Counted from the stretch's first letter, positions 50,009-58,889 are shown. The stretch: 64,000 bases of DNA from Amycolatopsis decaplanina DSM 44594 (GCF_000342005.1 NZ_AOHO01000058.1:62001-126000); one strand, 5' to 3'. Notes: a model not told the origin generated them from the sequence alone. Numbers and translations: made by a program.

Positions 50009-50670
50009 GCGGCGACCAGGGGCCGGGATCGGAAAACCGGTGAGAGCAGCCAGAAGCTGAAGACCGCCCAGCCGATCGACAGCACGTTGCACGGCAGGCT
50101 CATGTTCATCCTGGACGGGTCGAGGACCACGGTGCCGACGGCGAGCAGGAGCATCGCCACCAGGTTCGCGATCGCCGCGGCCGCCACGGTCCAGCGCGCG
50201 AAGCCCGCCAGGCGTGTCCCGTCCAGCCTGCGCCCCAGCAGGCGGGTGCCCAGCAGCGCGATCGCCCCGATCACGGGCGAGACCACGACGAAAACGCCGG
50301 AGAGATCGACGACGAAGAAGTACCAATCCAGGGTCGGCTTGTTCAGCCTGCCCCAGTCGCCGTAGGTCAAGACCCGCGCCAGCTCCCAGCTCACCTGGAA
50401 CAGCGGGACCCCGACGATGACCTTCCACAAGGTGCCGACGTCCCCACGCAACGCCAGTTCGGCCTGGTACTCGCGGGCGATCACGGCGGCGGGACCGAAG
50501 TCCGCGACGGCACGGCGTTCGGCTTCCGACTCCCCGGCGCCGCCCTCGCGATACGCCTCGGCCGCGTCGGTCAGGCTGTCCTTCGCCTCGGTGAGCAGAT
50601 CGGCCTTCGCCCCGGCCGACCCGCTCAACCGTCTGTCCAGGTGGCCGATGTAGGCCTCGATCGCGCTCAT
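50005..50670 (-). CDS. HAAS/permease-prefix domain membrane protein (copy 3)
   Basis: Protein of 221 residues. The first gene of the trio after padR, beginning MSAIEAYIGHLDRRLSGSAG, with RRAVADFGPAAVIAREYQAELA and VGVPLFQVSWELARVLTYGDW. The membrane half carries four to five helices. The gap to the PadR gene is 43 bp in the same direction, so padR and the trio are likely one operon repressed by PadR. Confidence 0.75.
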   Translation of the reverse strand: MSAIEAYIGHLDRRLSGSAGAKADLLTEAKDSLTDAAEAYREGGAGESEAERRAVADFGPAAVIAREYQAELALRGDVGTLWKVIVGVPLFQVSWELARVLTYGDWGRLNKPTLDWYFFVVDLSGVFVVVSPVIGAIALLGTRLLGRRLDGTRLAGFARWTVAAAAIANLVAMLLLAVGTVVLDPSRMNMSLPCNVLSIGWAVFSFWLLSPVFRSRPLVAA

Positions 50671-50713
50671 GCCGTGCTCCCCCTAGCTCGAGCCGCTCTT
50701 CCCCGGCGAGAGC

Positions 50714-51031
50714 TCATTGGAAGAGCACACCACCGATCACAGTCGTGAACTCCTGCCACTCCGCCCGTTCCGCCGCCAAGGCCTTCTGCCCGGAGCGGGT
50801 GAGCTTGTACGTACGACGTTTGCGGCCGGACACGACGTCCCATTCGCTGGCGAGGAATCCGGCGCGCTCCAACCGGCGAAGCGCCGGGTAGACGGTGCCC
50901 GTCGGCAGGTCGAGCGCACCGTCACTGCGGAGCTGGAGCGCCTCGATGATGGCGTACCCGTGCAGCTTCCGGCCGTCGAGGACGGCGAGGAGCAACGCGT
51001 CGAGGTGCCCGCGCAGGCTGTCGGCCTTCAT
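50714..51031 (-). CDS. PadR family transcriptional regulator
   Basis: Protein of 105 residues from ATG 51031; an extension to 51058 would run through the operator. The winged helix is MKADSLRGHLDALLLAVLDGRKLHGYAIIEAL, then DLPTGTVYPALRRLERAGFL and GRKRRTYKLTRSGQKALA. It is a short PadR-s1 protein. It heads the HAAS operon and is divergent from cydA. Two palindromes in the 140-bp promoter region (51035-51045 and 51136-51145) are candidate sites, so it could also affect cydABDC. Confidence 0.88.
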   Translation of the reverse strand: MKADSLRGHLDALLLAVLDGRKLHGYAIIEALQLRSDGALDLPTGTVYPALRRLERAGFLASEWDVVSGRKRRTYKLTRSGQKALAAERAEWQEFTTVIGGVLFQ

Positions 51032-51034
51032 AGA

Positions 51035-51045
51035 TAGACAGTCTA
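51035..51045. promoter_or_regulatory. Palindrome TAGACaGTCTA at the padR start
   Basis: A perfect 5-bp inverted repeat around one base, ending 4 bp before the padR ATG. A self-regulatory operator is likely. Confidence 0.55.
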
Positions 51046-51135
51046 CACATCGCCGCATACCAGGGTAGTCGTCCCTTTCCCGGACCGGCCTCAGGGAATG
51101 TCCCCGAGATCACCCCGATTTCATAGATTTAGTGC

Positions 51136-51145
51136 CTACATGTAG
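51136..51145. promoter_or_regulatory. Palindrome CTACATGTAG upstream of cydA
   Basis: A perfect 10-bp palindrome 26 bp before the cydA ATG, followed by the related GCCTACGTATAC at 51149-51160. ATGT/ACAT-containing palindromes are typical PadR sites. No Rex-type TGTGAA...TTCACA site was found. Confidence 0.5.
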
Positions 51146-51171
51146 CCAGCCTACGTATACAGTGCTCCGGC

Positions 51172-52350
51172 ATGGACGCACTCCCGATCGCGAGACTCCA
51201 GTTCGCGACGACGACCTCGTTCCACTTCCTGTTCGTGCTGCTCACACTGGGGCTCGTGACACTCGTCGCGGTGATGCAGACACGCTCCGCATTCGGCGGC
51301 AAGCCGGAACTCACGCGGATGACTCGCTTCTGGGGCAAGCTTTACGTGATCAATTACGCGCTGGGAATCGTCACCGGAATCGTGATGGAATTCCAGTTCG
51401 GGCTCACCTGGACCGGCCTGTCCGCGGTCGCGGGCGACGTCTTCGGCGCGCCGCTGGCCATCGAGACGCTGGTGGCGTTCTTCGCCGAATCGACCTTCCT
51501 GGGGCTGTGGATCTTCGGCTTCTCGAAGCTGAACAAATGGGTCCACCTGACGCTGATCTGGCTGGTCACGCTGACCGCGTACGCCTCGGCGCTGTTCATC
51601 ATGGTGGCCAACTCGTTCCTGCAGAACCCGGTCGGCACGCACGTCGAGAACGGCGTGCTGAAGCTCGACGACTTCGGCGCGCTGTTCACGAACCCGGCGC
51701 TGACCATGTCGCTCCCGCACGTGCTGAGCGCCGCGCTCATGACCGGCGGCTTCTTCGTGGTCGGCGTCAGCGCGTACCACTTCATCAAGCGCACCAAGGA
51801 GATCGAGTTCTTCCGCCGCTCGATGCGGATCGGCGTGCTCACCTCACTGGTGGGCAGCACGCTGGTGATCGGCTTCGGCTTCGGCCAGTTCGGGCCGCTC
51901 GGGGACTACCATCCCGGCAAGCTGGAAACACCGGAACCGCTGGTGGGCGCCCCGCTGGGCTTCATGATCCAGATCGGCTTCATCGCCTTCCTCGCCTCGA
52001 TCCTCGGCACGCTGCTGTTGTTCCGGAACTGGATCACCAAGGTGCGGCCGCTGCTGTACGTGATGGTGCTCGCGATCCCGCTGCCGTTCATCGCGGCGAT
52101 CTCCGGCTGGCTCGTGCGGGAGATCGGCCGTCAGCCGTGGCTGATCCGCGGCAGGCTGACCACCGCCGACGCCGTCGCGTCGATCCCGGCCGGGCAGATC
52201 CTGTTCTCCTTCATCGCTTTCACGCTGTTGTTCCTCGTACTCGCGATCGCCGACTGGGTGCTGATGTCGCGGGTCGCGAAACGCGGTCCGGACCCCGTCG
52301 AAGAGGCCGCCGCGCCCCGTCCCGAACTTCCCGTCCTGAGCGGAGTCTGA
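51172..52350 (+). CDS. cydA: Cytochrome bd ubiquinol/menaquinol oxidase subunit I
   Basis: Protein of 392 residues, about nine membrane helices. Axial heme ligands are present: His18 in TTTSFHFLF (b595 site), a Glu in AFFAESTFLG and His in LPHVLSAALMTGG (b558), while the Q-loop is short and the conserved GRQPW is present. Reduces O2 to water using quinol, with high oxygen affinity. First gene of cydABDC; divergent from padR. Confidence 0.92.
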   Translation: MDALPIARLQFATTTSFHFLFVLLTLGLVTLVAVMQTRSAFGGKPELTRMTRFWGKLYVINYALGIVTGIVMEFQFGLTWTGLSAVAGDVFGAPLAIETLVAFFAESTFLGLWIFGFSKLNKWVHLTLIWLVTLTAYASALFIMVANSFLQNPVGTHVENGVLKLDDFGALFTNPALTMSLPHVLSAALMTGGFFVVGVSAYHFIKRTKEIEFFRRSMRIGVLTSLVGSTLVIGFGFGQFGPLGDYHPGKLETPEPLVGAPLGFMIQIGFIAFLASILGTLLLFRNWITKVRPLLYVMVLAIPLPFIAAISGWLVREIGRQPWLIRGRLTTADAVASIPAGQILFSFIAFTLLFLVLAIADWVLMSRVAKRGPDPVEEAAAPRPELPVLSGV

Positions 52351-52353
52351 CCG

Positions 52354-53346
52354 ATGGTGATCCTCTGGTGGTGTGTGCTCGGTTTCCTGACCGCCGGCTA
52401 TTTCGCGCTGGCCGGGTACGACTACGGCGTCGGGATGCTGCTCGGCAGGCTCAGCCGTGACGAGGCCGGACGACGGCGCGTGCTCGGCGCGTTCGGCCCG
52501 TTCTTCCTGGCCAACGAAGTGTGGCTGGTGGCCGCGGTCGGCGTCCTGTTCGGCGCTTTCCCACATCTTGAGGGAAAAGTGTTCTCCGGGGCGTATCTCC
52601 CGGTCGTCACCCTGCTGCTCGGTCTGGTCACTTTCACCGCGGCTGTGCAGCTGCGCAGCAGGCGGCCGGACGCGGGCCGCGGCGCCTGGACGCTGGCGAT
52701 CACCGTCGGCGCCTGGATGACGGCGGTGTCCTGGGGCTTGTTCCTCGGTAACCTCGTCCTCGGGCTTCCGCTCGACGCGGCCGGGAAGCCGACCGGCGGT
52801 GTCCTCGCGGTCTTCAGTCCGTACGCGCTCCTCTGGGGTGCCGGGTTCGTCGCGCTGTTCGCCCTGCAGGGAGCGGCTTTCCTCGCCGTCCGGGCACCCG
52901 CCGAATTCACCGCCCGCGCGAACCGGATCGCCAAGGCCCTGCTCGCGCCGGCACTCGCGTTCCTGGTCGTGGCGGTCGCCTGGGGCGCCGTCGAGACCAC
53001 CGCGTCGTGGTCCGTGCTGCCCGCGATCGTGCTGGCGTTCGGCGCGCTGGGCGTCGCGGCCGCCGCTCTGCGCGCGGGGCGGCACAAGACGGCGCTGGTC
53101 GCGACGATGGCGCTGTCCGCGTCGCCGGTGCTGGCGGTCGGAACCCTGCGCCTGCCGGACGCTCTGGCGTCCTCTGTGGACGGAGGCTTCTCGCTGAGCC
53201 TGACGGAAGCGGCCACCACCACCGAGATGCTCGGCCTGCTGACCATCGTCGGTCCTCCCGCGCTGGTGGCGATCGCCGCCGTGCAGTGGGTGACCTGGCG
53301 CAGGCACGACAGCCGGGTCGACCAGCGTTCGCCGCTGCACTTCTAG
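52354..53346 (+). CDS. cydB: Cytochrome bd oxidase subunit II
   Basis: Protein of 330 residues, eight to nine membrane helices, starting 3 bp after cydA. The N-terminal segment LWWCVLGFLTAGYFALAGYDYGVGML (G-Y-D-Y-G) is the family signature, and ANEVWLVAAVGVLFGAFP follows. It forms the heterodimer with CydA and has no heme ligands of its own. Confidence 0.9.
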   Translation: MVILWWCVLGFLTAGYFALAGYDYGVGMLLGRLSRDEAGRRRVLGAFGPFFLANEVWLVAAVGVLFGAFPHLEGKVFSGAYLPVVTLLLGLVTFTAAVQLRSRRPDAGRGAWTLAITVGAWMTAVSWGLFLGNLVLGLPLDAAGKPTGGVLAVFSPYALLWGAGFVALFALQGAAFLAVRAPAEFTARANRIAKALLAPALAFLVVAVAWGAVETTASWSVLPAIVLAFGALGVAAAALRAGRHKTALVATMALSASPVLAVGTLRLPDALASSVDGGFSLSLTEAATTTEMLGLLTIVGPPALVAIAAVQWVTWRRHDSRVDQRSPLHF

Positions 53347-53355
53347 GAGCCTGAG

Positions 53356-54915
53356 ATGCTTCCCCTTCCCGGGCTGCGACGCCATTTCGGCGTCCTGGCC
53401 GTGCTCGGCACGCTGACCGCCGCGGCGATCCTCGTCCAGGCGGACGGCCTCGCGACGCTGCTCACCGGCGGCGGCGTGACCTGGGCGCTCGTGGCCGCCA
53501 TCGCGGTGCGGGCGCTGCTCGCGGGCATCCAAGGTTCCGTCGGCGGCCGGTTCGCGGCGACGGTCAAGGCAGGGTTGCGCAAACGCCTTCTCGGTGCGGA
53601 GGCGGAGAATCCCGGTGAGGTCGCGACCCTGGTGACCAAGGGGATCGACGCGGGCGACGCCTACCTGACCGGCTATCTGCCGGCAGTGGTGCTGTCGGCG
53701 ATCGTGCCGCTCGCGGTGCTCGTCCGGTTGTTCATCGCGGATCTGTCGTCGGCGCTGATCATCACCGCGACGCTGCCGCTGATCCCGGTGTTCGCGATCC
53801 TGGTCGGGCAGCTCGCGTTGGCGAAGACCGCCAAGCAATGGTCGCTGCTTTCCAAGCTGGGCGGGCATTTCCTCGACGTCGTGCGCGGGCTCGGCACGCT
53901 CAAGGTGTTCGGCCGCGCGGAGGCGCAGGCGAAGACGGTGCGGGCGATGGCGGACGCGCACACCGACGCGACGATGCGCACGTTGCGGGTCGCGTTCCTG
54001 TCCGCGCTGGTGCTGGAACTGGTGGCGACGCTTTCGGTGGCGCTCGTGGCGGTGCCGATCGGCTTCCGCCTGCTGGAAGGCGGCATGGTCGTGCACACCG
54101 CGGTGCTGGTGCTGCTGCTCGCACCCGAGGCCTACCTGCCGCTGCGGGCGGCCGGGGCGAAGTTCCACGCCAGCGCGGAGGGGCTCGCCACGCTGCGCGA
54201 GGCGCTGGCCGTCCGTTCGGCGGACGTCGTCCGGGGTTCACGGGTGGCGCGCCGCGATGCGCCGCGGATCGTGCTGGAGAAGGTGAGCGTGGCATACGGC
54301 GAGGAGACCGTACTGTCCGAAGTGGACATGACGATCGAGCCAGGCGAGCACGTCGCTCTCGTCGGCCCCAGCGGTTCCGGGAAGAGCACGTTGCTGGCGG
54401 TCCTGCTGGGTTTCGTGACGCCGACGTCCGGCAGGGTCCTCGTCGACGGCGTCGACCTGCGCGAACTGGATCCGGCCGCGTGGCGGGCCGGGACGGCGTG
54501 GGTGCCGCAACGGCCGACGTTGTTCACCGGGACCGTCGAGGAGAACATCGCCATGGGCCAGGTGCCGGACGTCCAGGCGGCGGCGCGCGCGGCGGCGTTC
54601 GACGAGGTCGTGCGCGGCCTGCCCGACGGCTACCGGACGCGGATCGGCGAACTGGGCGCACCGCTTTCGGCCGGGCAGCGGCAACGGCTCGGCCTCGCCA
54701 GGGCCTTGGCCCGCACGGAGGCGGGGCTCGCACTGCTCGACGAGCCGACCGCCAGGCTCGACGCGGGGACCGAAGCCGCCGTGCTCGGCGCGACCCGTGA
54801 ACTGCTCACCGGCCGGACCGCGGTGCTCGTGGCGCACCGGCCCGCGATGGCCGAGCTGGCCACCCGCGTCCTCGAAGTCCACGATGGCGCCGTAAGAGAA
54901 CGGGAACTGGTGTGA
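53356..54915 (+). CDS. cydD: ABC exporter subunit CydD (cytochrome bd assembly)
   Basis: Protein of 519 residues. A six-helix exporter membrane domain is followed by an ABC ATPase with Walker A GPSGSGKST, signature LSAGQRQRLGLARAL and Walker B GLALLDEPTARLD. It works as a heterodimer with CydC to export thiols/heme-linked factors needed for cytochrome bd assembly. Its GTGA overlap with cydC couples them. Confidence 0.9.
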   Translation: MLPLPGLRRHFGVLAVLGTLTAAAILVQADGLATLLTGGGVTWALVAAIAVRALLAGIQGSVGGRFAATVKAGLRKRLLGAEAENPGEVATLVTKGIDAGDAYLTGYLPAVVLSAIVPLAVLVRLFIADLSSALIITATLPLIPVFAILVGQLALAKTAKQWSLLSKLGGHFLDVVRGLGTLKVFGRAEAQAKTVRAMADAHTDATMRTLRVAFLSALVLELVATLSVALVAVPIGFRLLEGGMVVHTAVLVLLLAPEAYLPLRAAGAKFHASAEGLATLREALAVRSADVVRGSRVARRDAPRIVLEKVSVAYGEETVLSEVDMTIEPGEHVALVGPSGSGKSTLLAVLLGFVTPTSGRVLVDGVDLRELDPAAWRAGTAWVPQRPTLFTGTVEENIAMGQVPDVQAAARAAAFDEVVRGLPDGYRTRIGELGAPLSAGQRQRLGLARALARTEAGLALLDEPTARLDAGTEAAVLGATRELLTGRTAVLVAHRPAMAELATRVLEVHDGAVRERELV

Positions 54916-56492
54916 ACGTCTGGGGCGTGTCCACAAAGGACGCCGTGCGACTGGTCCGCGCCGGGCTGATCGCGGCCGGAGCGGAACTCGCCGGGCTGAC
55001 CCTGATGGCCACCGCCGCGTGGCTGCTGTTGAAGGCGGCCGAACAGCCGCCGCTGGCGTCGCTCACGGTGGCGATCGTCGCCGTCCGGACACTGGCGTTG
55101 CTACGCGGTGGCCTGCGCTACGCGGAACGGCTCGCCGGACACGAGGTCGTCCTGCGTTATCTCGGCGCCTTGCGGACCCGCGTGTACACGTCGTTGCTGC
55201 CGCATCGGGTCTCCCGGCACTCCGGCGGCGACCTCGTCACACGTCTGGTGTCCGATGTGGACGCCGTACAGGACGCGATCCTCCGCTGCCTGCTGCCCGC
55301 CGGTGTCGCCGCTTTCGTCGGCGCGGCGGCGGCGACGGTCGCGCTGATCATCAGTCCGGCGGCCGGACTCGTGCTGGCGTCCGGGCTCGCCGTCGCGGGG
55401 ATCGGCCTGCCGCGGCTGTGTGTCCGGATCACTCGCGCGGCGGCGGAGAAGAGCGCTCCGGCACGGGCCGACCTCGCCGAACGGTCGGTCGAACTGATCA
55501 CCGGTCGGCGGGAACTGATCGCCTACGGCGTGCACCAGTCCACTGTGGACGACGCGCACGCCGCCGTCGACGCCCTCGCCTTGAGGGACCGGGCGACGGC
55601 GAACCGCACGAGTCTGCTGACCGCGGCCGGGCTCCTCGTCCAGCTGCTGACCTGCGTCGCGATGGCGCTGACCGCCGGGGTTTCGCCGCCGCTGACGGCG
55701 GCACTGGCCCTCGGCGCGCTGGCCGTGTTCGAGCTGGTCCTCCCGCTGACCGCGGCCGCCCAGCGCTGGGTCGAGGTCCGGGCGTCGGCCGAGCGGGTGC
55801 GCGCGCTGCTGGCCGAACCGCCGCCCGCGCGCGGGACCGCGGTGCCCGAGCCGGGACACCTCCGGCTCGAAGGCGTCGGCGTTCGCTTCGAAGGCAGGGC
55901 CCCGGCGCTGGACGGCGTCGACCTCGACCTGCCGCCGGGAAAACGGGTCGGGATCCTGGGGCCGAGCGGGGCGGGGAAGACGACGCTGCTGAATGTCCTG
56001 CTCGGGCAGGTGCCGCCGACCTCCGGGCGCGCGGTGTTGAACGGAAGACCACTCGACGAGTACGACCCGGCGCTGCTGCCCGCCGTGATCTCCGGCGCGC
56101 TCGCGGACGCGCACGTCTTCCACACGACGGTCCGGGAGAACCTGCTGATCGCGAAGCCCGGCGCGTCCGACCCGGAGCTGCTCTCGGCGTGTGGAACGGC
56201 CGGTTTCGACCTGCCGCTGGATCGCGAAGTCGGTTCTGACGGCGACGCGCTGTCGGGTGGGCAGCGTCAGCGGCTCGTGCTCGCGCGGGCGGTGCTGGCC
56301 GCGCCGCCGATCCTCGTGCTGGACGAGCCAGTCGAGGGGCTGGACCCGGCACACGGCGACGCCGTCCTGGCCGACGTGCTGGCGGCCGCGCGCGGCGCTG
56401 TCGTCCTGGTGACGCATCGTGAGTCGCAGGTGGCCGGGTTCGACGAGGTCCTACGTATGAATGCAATCAGTCAGGCGCAGCCTGTCCCTTGA
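54912..56492 (+). CDS. cydC: ABC exporter subunit CydC (cytochrome bd assembly)
   Basis: Protein of 526 residues, GTG start. Six membrane helices (with RGGLRYAERLAGHEVVLRYL in loop 1) lead to an ABC domain with Walker A GPSGAGKTT, signature LSGGQRQRLVLARAV and Walker B ILVLDEPVEGLD. Partner of CydD. Its last 26 bp overlap the 3' end of gpgS on the other strand, with no terminator palindrome in the gap. Confidence 0.9.
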   Translation: MNVWGVSTKDAVRLVRAGLIAAGAELAGLTLMATAAWLLLKAAEQPPLASLTVAIVAVRTLALLRGGLRYAERLAGHEVVLRYLGALRTRVYTSLLPHRVSRHSGGDLVTRLVSDVDAVQDAILRCLLPAGVAAFVGAAAATVALIISPAAGLVLASGLAVAGIGLPRLCVRITRAAAEKSAPARADLAERSVELITGRRELIAYGVHQSTVDDAHAAVDALALRDRATANRTSLLTAAGLLVQLLTCVAMALTAGVSPPLTAALALGALAVFELVLPLTAAAQRWVEVRASAERVRALLAEPPPARGTAVPEPGHLRLEGVGVRFEGRAPALDGVDLDLPPGKRVGILGPSGAGKTTLLNVLLGQVPPTSGRAVLNGRPLDEYDPALLPAVISGALADAHVFHTTVRENLLIAKPGASDPELLSACGTAGFDLPLDREVGSDGDALSGGQRQRLVLARAVLAAPPILVLDEPVEGLDPAHGDAVLADVLAAARGAVVLVTHRESQVAGFDEVLRMNAISQAQPVP

Positions 56493-57411
56493 GGGTGGTG
56501 GTGGGGCGGGGTCTGGGTAGACCGCGCACTTCCCGCATCGGCGGCCGGTCGCTCACCGACACCTCGGCCACCTCCGGCAGCCATTCGTCACCTACTTGCG
56601 CGAACTGGGTGAGCTGGGCGGGGTCGTCGGACTTGATGCCGCAGCGCGCGAGCGCCGTCCCGAGGATCTGGCGCGCCATCACACCCAGCTGAAGCAGCGA
56701 GCGGTTGCGATGCTTGCGTACGCCGAGGTTGACCTGCGCGAGCCCTTCGAGCCCGTAGCGCGCTTCGGCGTCGAGAATGAGCCCGATCTCGACACCGTAT
56801 CCGGCCGCGAAGGGCACCGACTCGAGGAACTCGCGCGTCGCGGCGTACTCGCCTCCCAGGGGCTGGATGAGCCCCGAGAGCGACGGGCGCAGCGCCGAGA
56901 GGACCGGCCGCGCCAGCAGCTCGGTGACCCGGCCGCCGCCGCTGCTCTCCAGCCGCAGCGGCCGCCGGTAGAAACCCTTGACCAGGTGAACGCCGTCCTC
57001 GCAGAGCAAGGGCCCGAGCAGGGTCGGCACGAACGCCGGATCCGGGTCGACGAGGTCGGAGTCGAGGAATACGACGACGTCACCGGTCGTCGCGGCCAGC
57101 GACCGCCACAGCACCTCGCCCTTGCCCGGCACCGGCGGCAGGCCGGGGAGCACGTCCTCGCGGTGCACCACCCGCGCTCCGGCGCGTGCGGCGAGCTCGG
57201 TGGTGGCGTCGGTGGAACCGGAGTCCATCACGACCAGCTCGTCGACGACCGTGCCCAGCAACGGCCGGACCGTGCCGACGACCTCGGCGACGGTGTCCTC
57301 TTCGTCAAGAGCCGGTAGCACGACCGAAACCGTCCGGTCACCCTTCGCAGCGACGATGTCGTCGAGCGTCCAACCGGGATTCTGCCACGTGCGCCGCTCG
57401 AACCAACTCAT
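56467..57411 (-). CDS. gpgS: Glucosyl-3-phosphoglycerate synthase
   Basis: Protein of 314 residues from ATG 57411; ATG 57429 and GTG 57444 are possible. It is a GT81-type GT-A glycosyltransferase: TVSVVLPALDEEDTV, VMDSGSTDAT, the metal motif LDSDLVDPDP and QPLGGEYAATREFLESVPFAAGYGVEIGL. It makes the first intermediate of methylglucose lipopolysaccharide/glucosylglycerate. Near the C-terminus FAQVGDEW is encoded by a half-copy of repeat family C (56583-56600). Confidence 0.88.
   Translation of the reverse strand: MSWFERRTWQNPGWTLDDIVAAKGDRTVSVVLPALDEEDTVAEVVGTVRPLLGTVVDELVVMDSGSTDATTELAARAGARVVHREDVLPGLPPVPGKGEVLWRSLAATTGDVVVFLDSDLVDPDPAFVPTLLGPLLCEDGVHLVKGFYRRPLRLESSGGGRVTELLARPVLSALRPSLSGLIQPLGGEYAATREFLESVPFAAGYGVEIGLILDAEARYGLEGLAQVNLGVRKHRNRSLLQLGVMARQILGTALARCGIKSDDPAQLTQFAQVGDEWLPEVAEVSVSDRPPMREVRGLPRPRPTTTLKGQAAPD
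56583..56600. repeat. Half-copy of repeat family C inside gpgS
   Basis: ATTCGTCACCTACTTGCG is identical to part of the left arm at 36999-37022 (and close to 21753-21777). It is in the C-terminal coding part of gpgS, 90 bp from the cydC end. Confidence 0.7.
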
Positions 57412-57462
57412 GAGTAGTGATCGTGCCATGCTGGAGTCCGACACCCCGTCGATGGAGGAACC

Positions 57463-58137
57463 TTGCTACCGCTACTCGTCCGATTCGTGCTGGGCCCGCT
57501 GGTCAGAGCGCTGTACCGCCCGGAGATCCGAGGCGCGGAGAACGTCCCCGCCACCGGTGCGGTGCTGCTGGCACCCAACCACCGGGCGGCGCTGGACACC
57601 GGCGTGATCACTTTCACCACGACCCGGCAGGTCAAGTTCCTCGGCAAGGCGGAGTACTTCACCGGCCGCGGCCCCAAGGGCAAACTGATGGCGGGTTTCC
57701 TGGGCGGTCTCGGCTACGTCCCGGTCGAACGCGGCAACGCGCAGGCCGGTCTCGCCGCGCTGGAAGCGGCGCGGAAGGTGCTCGACGCGGGCGGCGCGTT
57801 CGCGATCTACCCCGAAGGCACCCGCTCGCTGGACGGGCGGCTGCACCGCGGCCACACCGGTGTCGCGGCCCTGGCGCTGGCGACCGGCGCGAAGGTCGTG
57901 CCCGTCGCGCTCTCCGGTACCGAGAACCTGCAGCCCGCCGGGAAGCGGATCCCGCGGCGGGCGAAGATCACGGTCACCTACGGCGAGCCGCTGGATTTCT
58001 CGCGGTACGAGGGGCAGGACTCGTCGCCGGCGATCCGGCGCTCGGTGACCGACGAGATCATGTACGCGATCCTGGAGCTTTCGGGGCAGGAATACGTCGA
58101 CTCGTACCACAAAAGGCCTGATCAGAGCGCTGCCTGA
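57463..58137 (+). CDS. PlsC-like 1-acylglycerol-3-phosphate acyltransferase
   Basis: Protein of 224 residues. TTG start at 57463 with a strong GGAGGAACC directly upstream, so the rare start is convincing. It has the acyltransferase blocks NHRAALD (H-x4-D), YPEGTRS and a membrane-binding N-terminus (VLGPLVRALYRP). It transfers an acyl chain to lysophosphatidate or a related lipid. Divergent from gpgS, 51 bp apart. Confidence 0.85.
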   Translation: MLPLLVRFVLGPLVRALYRPEIRGAENVPATGAVLLAPNHRAALDTGVITFTTTRQVKFLGKAEYFTGRGPKGKLMAGFLGGLGYVPVERGNAQAGLAALEAARKVLDAGGAFAIYPEGTRSLDGRLHRGHTGVAALALATGAKVVPVALSGTENLQPAGKRIPRRAKITVTYGEPLDFSRYEGQDSSPAIRRSVTDEIMYAILELSGQEYVDSYHKRPDQSAA

Positions 58138-58147
58138 CGCGTCACCG

Positions 58148-58288
58148 CACTCACGTGATCAAGCCCGGAACTCACGTGCTCAGACACGGAACTCGCGTGA
58201 TCAAGGACCGCACACCTGAGTGCGGCCTCCAGTCACGTGAGTTCCGTCCCTGATCACGCGAGTCCGGTACCCGTTCACGCGAGTCACG
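58148..58288. repeat. Array of CACGTGA-type elements between convergent genes
   Basis: Three units resembling GGAACTCACGTGATCA on the left (about 58148-58206) and three inverted units (TCACGTGAGTTCC, TCACGCGAGTCC, TTCACGCGAGTC) on the right, round a small hairpin GCAC/GTGC. Each unit is nearly palindromic (TCACGTGA). The complex can fold as one large imperfect hairpin. It fills the 173-bp gap between the acyltransferase and LOG genes. Confidence 0.7.
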
Positions 58289-58310
58289 CCATCGCCCAAA
58301 CCGTGAAGCC

Positions 58311-58889
58311 CTACTTAGCCCACTTAGGCCTCGGAGGAGGCACGTAGTCCGCGAAGCCGTCGAGAAGCACCGAAGCGTCCGAGTCGATCGACAGCATGTC
58401 CCGGTACCCCGCCGACAAGAAGCCCTCCGACACCATGTGGTCGGCGAACTTCAGCAGCGGCGCGTAGTACCCGCCGACGTCGACCAGCCCGATCGGCTTC
58501 TCGTGCAGCCCGAGCTGCGCCCACGTCCAGACCTCGAACAGCTCCTCCAGCGTCCCCGCACCGCCGGGCAGCGCGAGGAAGCCGTCGGACAGCGCCGCCA
58601 TCTTCGCCTTCCGCTGGTGCATGTCGGCGACGACGTGCAGTTCGGTCAGACCGGCATGCGCGATCTCGACGCTGCCCAGTGCCTCGGGGATCACGCCGAT
58701 CACCTCGCCGCCCGCGGCCAGCGCGGCATCCGCGATGACGCCCATGGTCCCGACCGAAGCCCCGCCGTAGACCAGCCCGATACCCCGCGAGGCCAGCAGC
58801 GTGCCCAAGGCACGAGCCTCTTCCGCGTACCGCGAGTCGAAGCCCATCGACGAGCCACAGAAGACGCAGATCCGGCGCGGCGCCGCCAT
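58311..58889 (-). CDS. LOG family protein (cytokinin riboside 5'-monophosphate phosphoribohydrolase-like), copy 1
   Basis: Protein of 192 residues. It begins MAAPRRICVFCGSSMG and has LVYGGASVGTMG and the LOG signature LPGGAGTLEELFEVWTW. The enzyme family cleaves nucleoside 5'-monophosphates at the N-glycosidic bond. The ATG shares a base with the stop of the neighbouring LOG gene (TGATG), so they are co-translated. Confidence 0.85.
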   Translation of the reverse strand: MAAPRRICVFCGSSMGFDSRYAEEARALGTLLASRGIGLVYGGASVGTMGVIADAALAAGGEVIGVIPEALGSVEIAHAGLTELHVVADMHQRKAKMAALSDGFLALPGGAGTLEELFEVWTWAQLGLHEKPIGLVDVGGYYAPLLKFADHMVSEGFLSAGYRDMLSIDSDASVLLDGFADYVPPPRPKWAK

